NCBI GenBank assembly: GCA_937890875.1
Contig: CALAEB010000610.1
Location: 1 to 5,919, forward strand
Reading direction: 5' to 3'
Source of the DNA: an uncultured Anaerolineaceae bacterium
GTDB lineage: Bacteria > Chloroflexota > Anaerolineae > Anaerolineales > Anaerolineaceae
DNA: 5,919 nt
Shown here: positions 5,775-5,919 of the stretch, piece by piece
Layout of the letters: every line of letters begins with the position of its first letter
Position numbering within the stretch: position 1 is the first letter of the stretch
Notes under the pieces: generated by a model
Database searches by the model: none
What the model saw: only the letters and a program-made list of their open reading frames with translations
Told to the model about the DNA's origin: nothing
Translations under genes and position numbers: made by a program

Positions 5775-5919
5775 TTATTCAAAAGAATTGTCCGGCTTTC
5801 GAATTGCTGCCGCCGAGCTCAGCGCCTTATTGATCAGTTCAGGCAGCGATTGTATTATGATTCGGAAACCCATAAAGCTGATCCCGAACCTGGTCCAGTT
5901 GTCTGCGGAAATGGTTGTC
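5775..5919 (-). CDS. Possible 3' end of an unrecognised minus-strand gene (truncated at right edge)
   Basis: A minus-strand frame is open from the window edge to TAA at 5777-5775, giving about 47 residues that end in PELINKALSSAAAIRKPD and NSFE. I do not recognise it. Support is indirect: all other genes are on this strand, a good terminator follows 100 bases later, and the stop-to-terminator spacing is like that of the two FW-domain genes (about 60 and 140 bases). Against it, 47 codons without a stop is not rare by chance, and other frames on both strands are also partly open over the last ~100 bases. Extending the sequence to the right would decide. Confidence 0.35.
   Translation of the reverse strand, partial: TTISADNWTRFGISFMGFRIIIQSLPELINKALSSAAAIRKPDNSFE

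Noticed and set aside
5775..5919. PhoU-like remnant obtained by joining two minus-strand frames at the right edge
   Set aside because: HFRRQLDQVRDQLYGF in one frame followed by the other frame faintly resembles a PhoU helix pair, but it needs an assumed frameshift and ends after about 45 residues. The resemblance is too weak.
5857..5919. Plus-strand start reading MIRKPIKLIPNLV to the right edge
   Set aside because: No ribosome site or promoter precedes the ATG, and the terminator arrangement favours a minus-strand gene arriving here.

Overview
The window reads as a bacterial chromosome segment in which every supported gene lies on the minus strand. The most likely source is a Chloroflexota member, perhaps Anaerolineae. 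This is inferred from two secreted proteins built on the NBR1-type (FW, four-tryptophan) Ig-like domain, a family I know mainly from that phylum in bacteria, together with strong Shine-Dalgarno sites and a balanced base composition. No mobile element, CRISPR array, tRNA or rRNA was seen.

Layout in transcription order (right to left). At the right edge is a low-confidence 3' end of an unrecognised minus-strand gene (5775-5919), followed by a clear A/T-flanked hairpin terminator (5645-5675). Next is a 227-residue secreted protein with one FW domain (4762-5445, GTG start), with its own terminator (4643-4702). Then comes a 586-residue secreted protein with two clear FW domains, a long acidic Thr/Ala/Pro/Glu linker and a third degenerate FW-like C-terminal domain (2623-4383), followed by a terminator-like hairpin (2440-2480). 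After that is a metallo-beta-lactamase-fold hydrolase (1387-2259) with a near-consensus promoter and a 12-bp palindrome in its leader. Last are a J-domain co-chaperone of the CbpA type (86-1063) and, 6 bases further on, the first 26 codons of ribonuclease J (1-79).

The two FW-domain proteins are the most interesting part. The small one is collinear with the first ~225 residues of the large one: signal peptide, aromatic/Asn-rich spacer, a CYxxxC motif, an FW domain, then a second CYxxxC motif. Their upstream regions share two short sequence elements at different spacings, which suggests duplication and perhaps co-regulation. The likely role is extracellular or cell-surface binding or assembly, but the sequence does not name a ligand. 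The dnaJ-like gene and ribonuclease J look translationally coupled and are housekeeping (protein folding and RNA turnover). The metallo-hydrolase is probably a separate transcription unit of unknown substrate.
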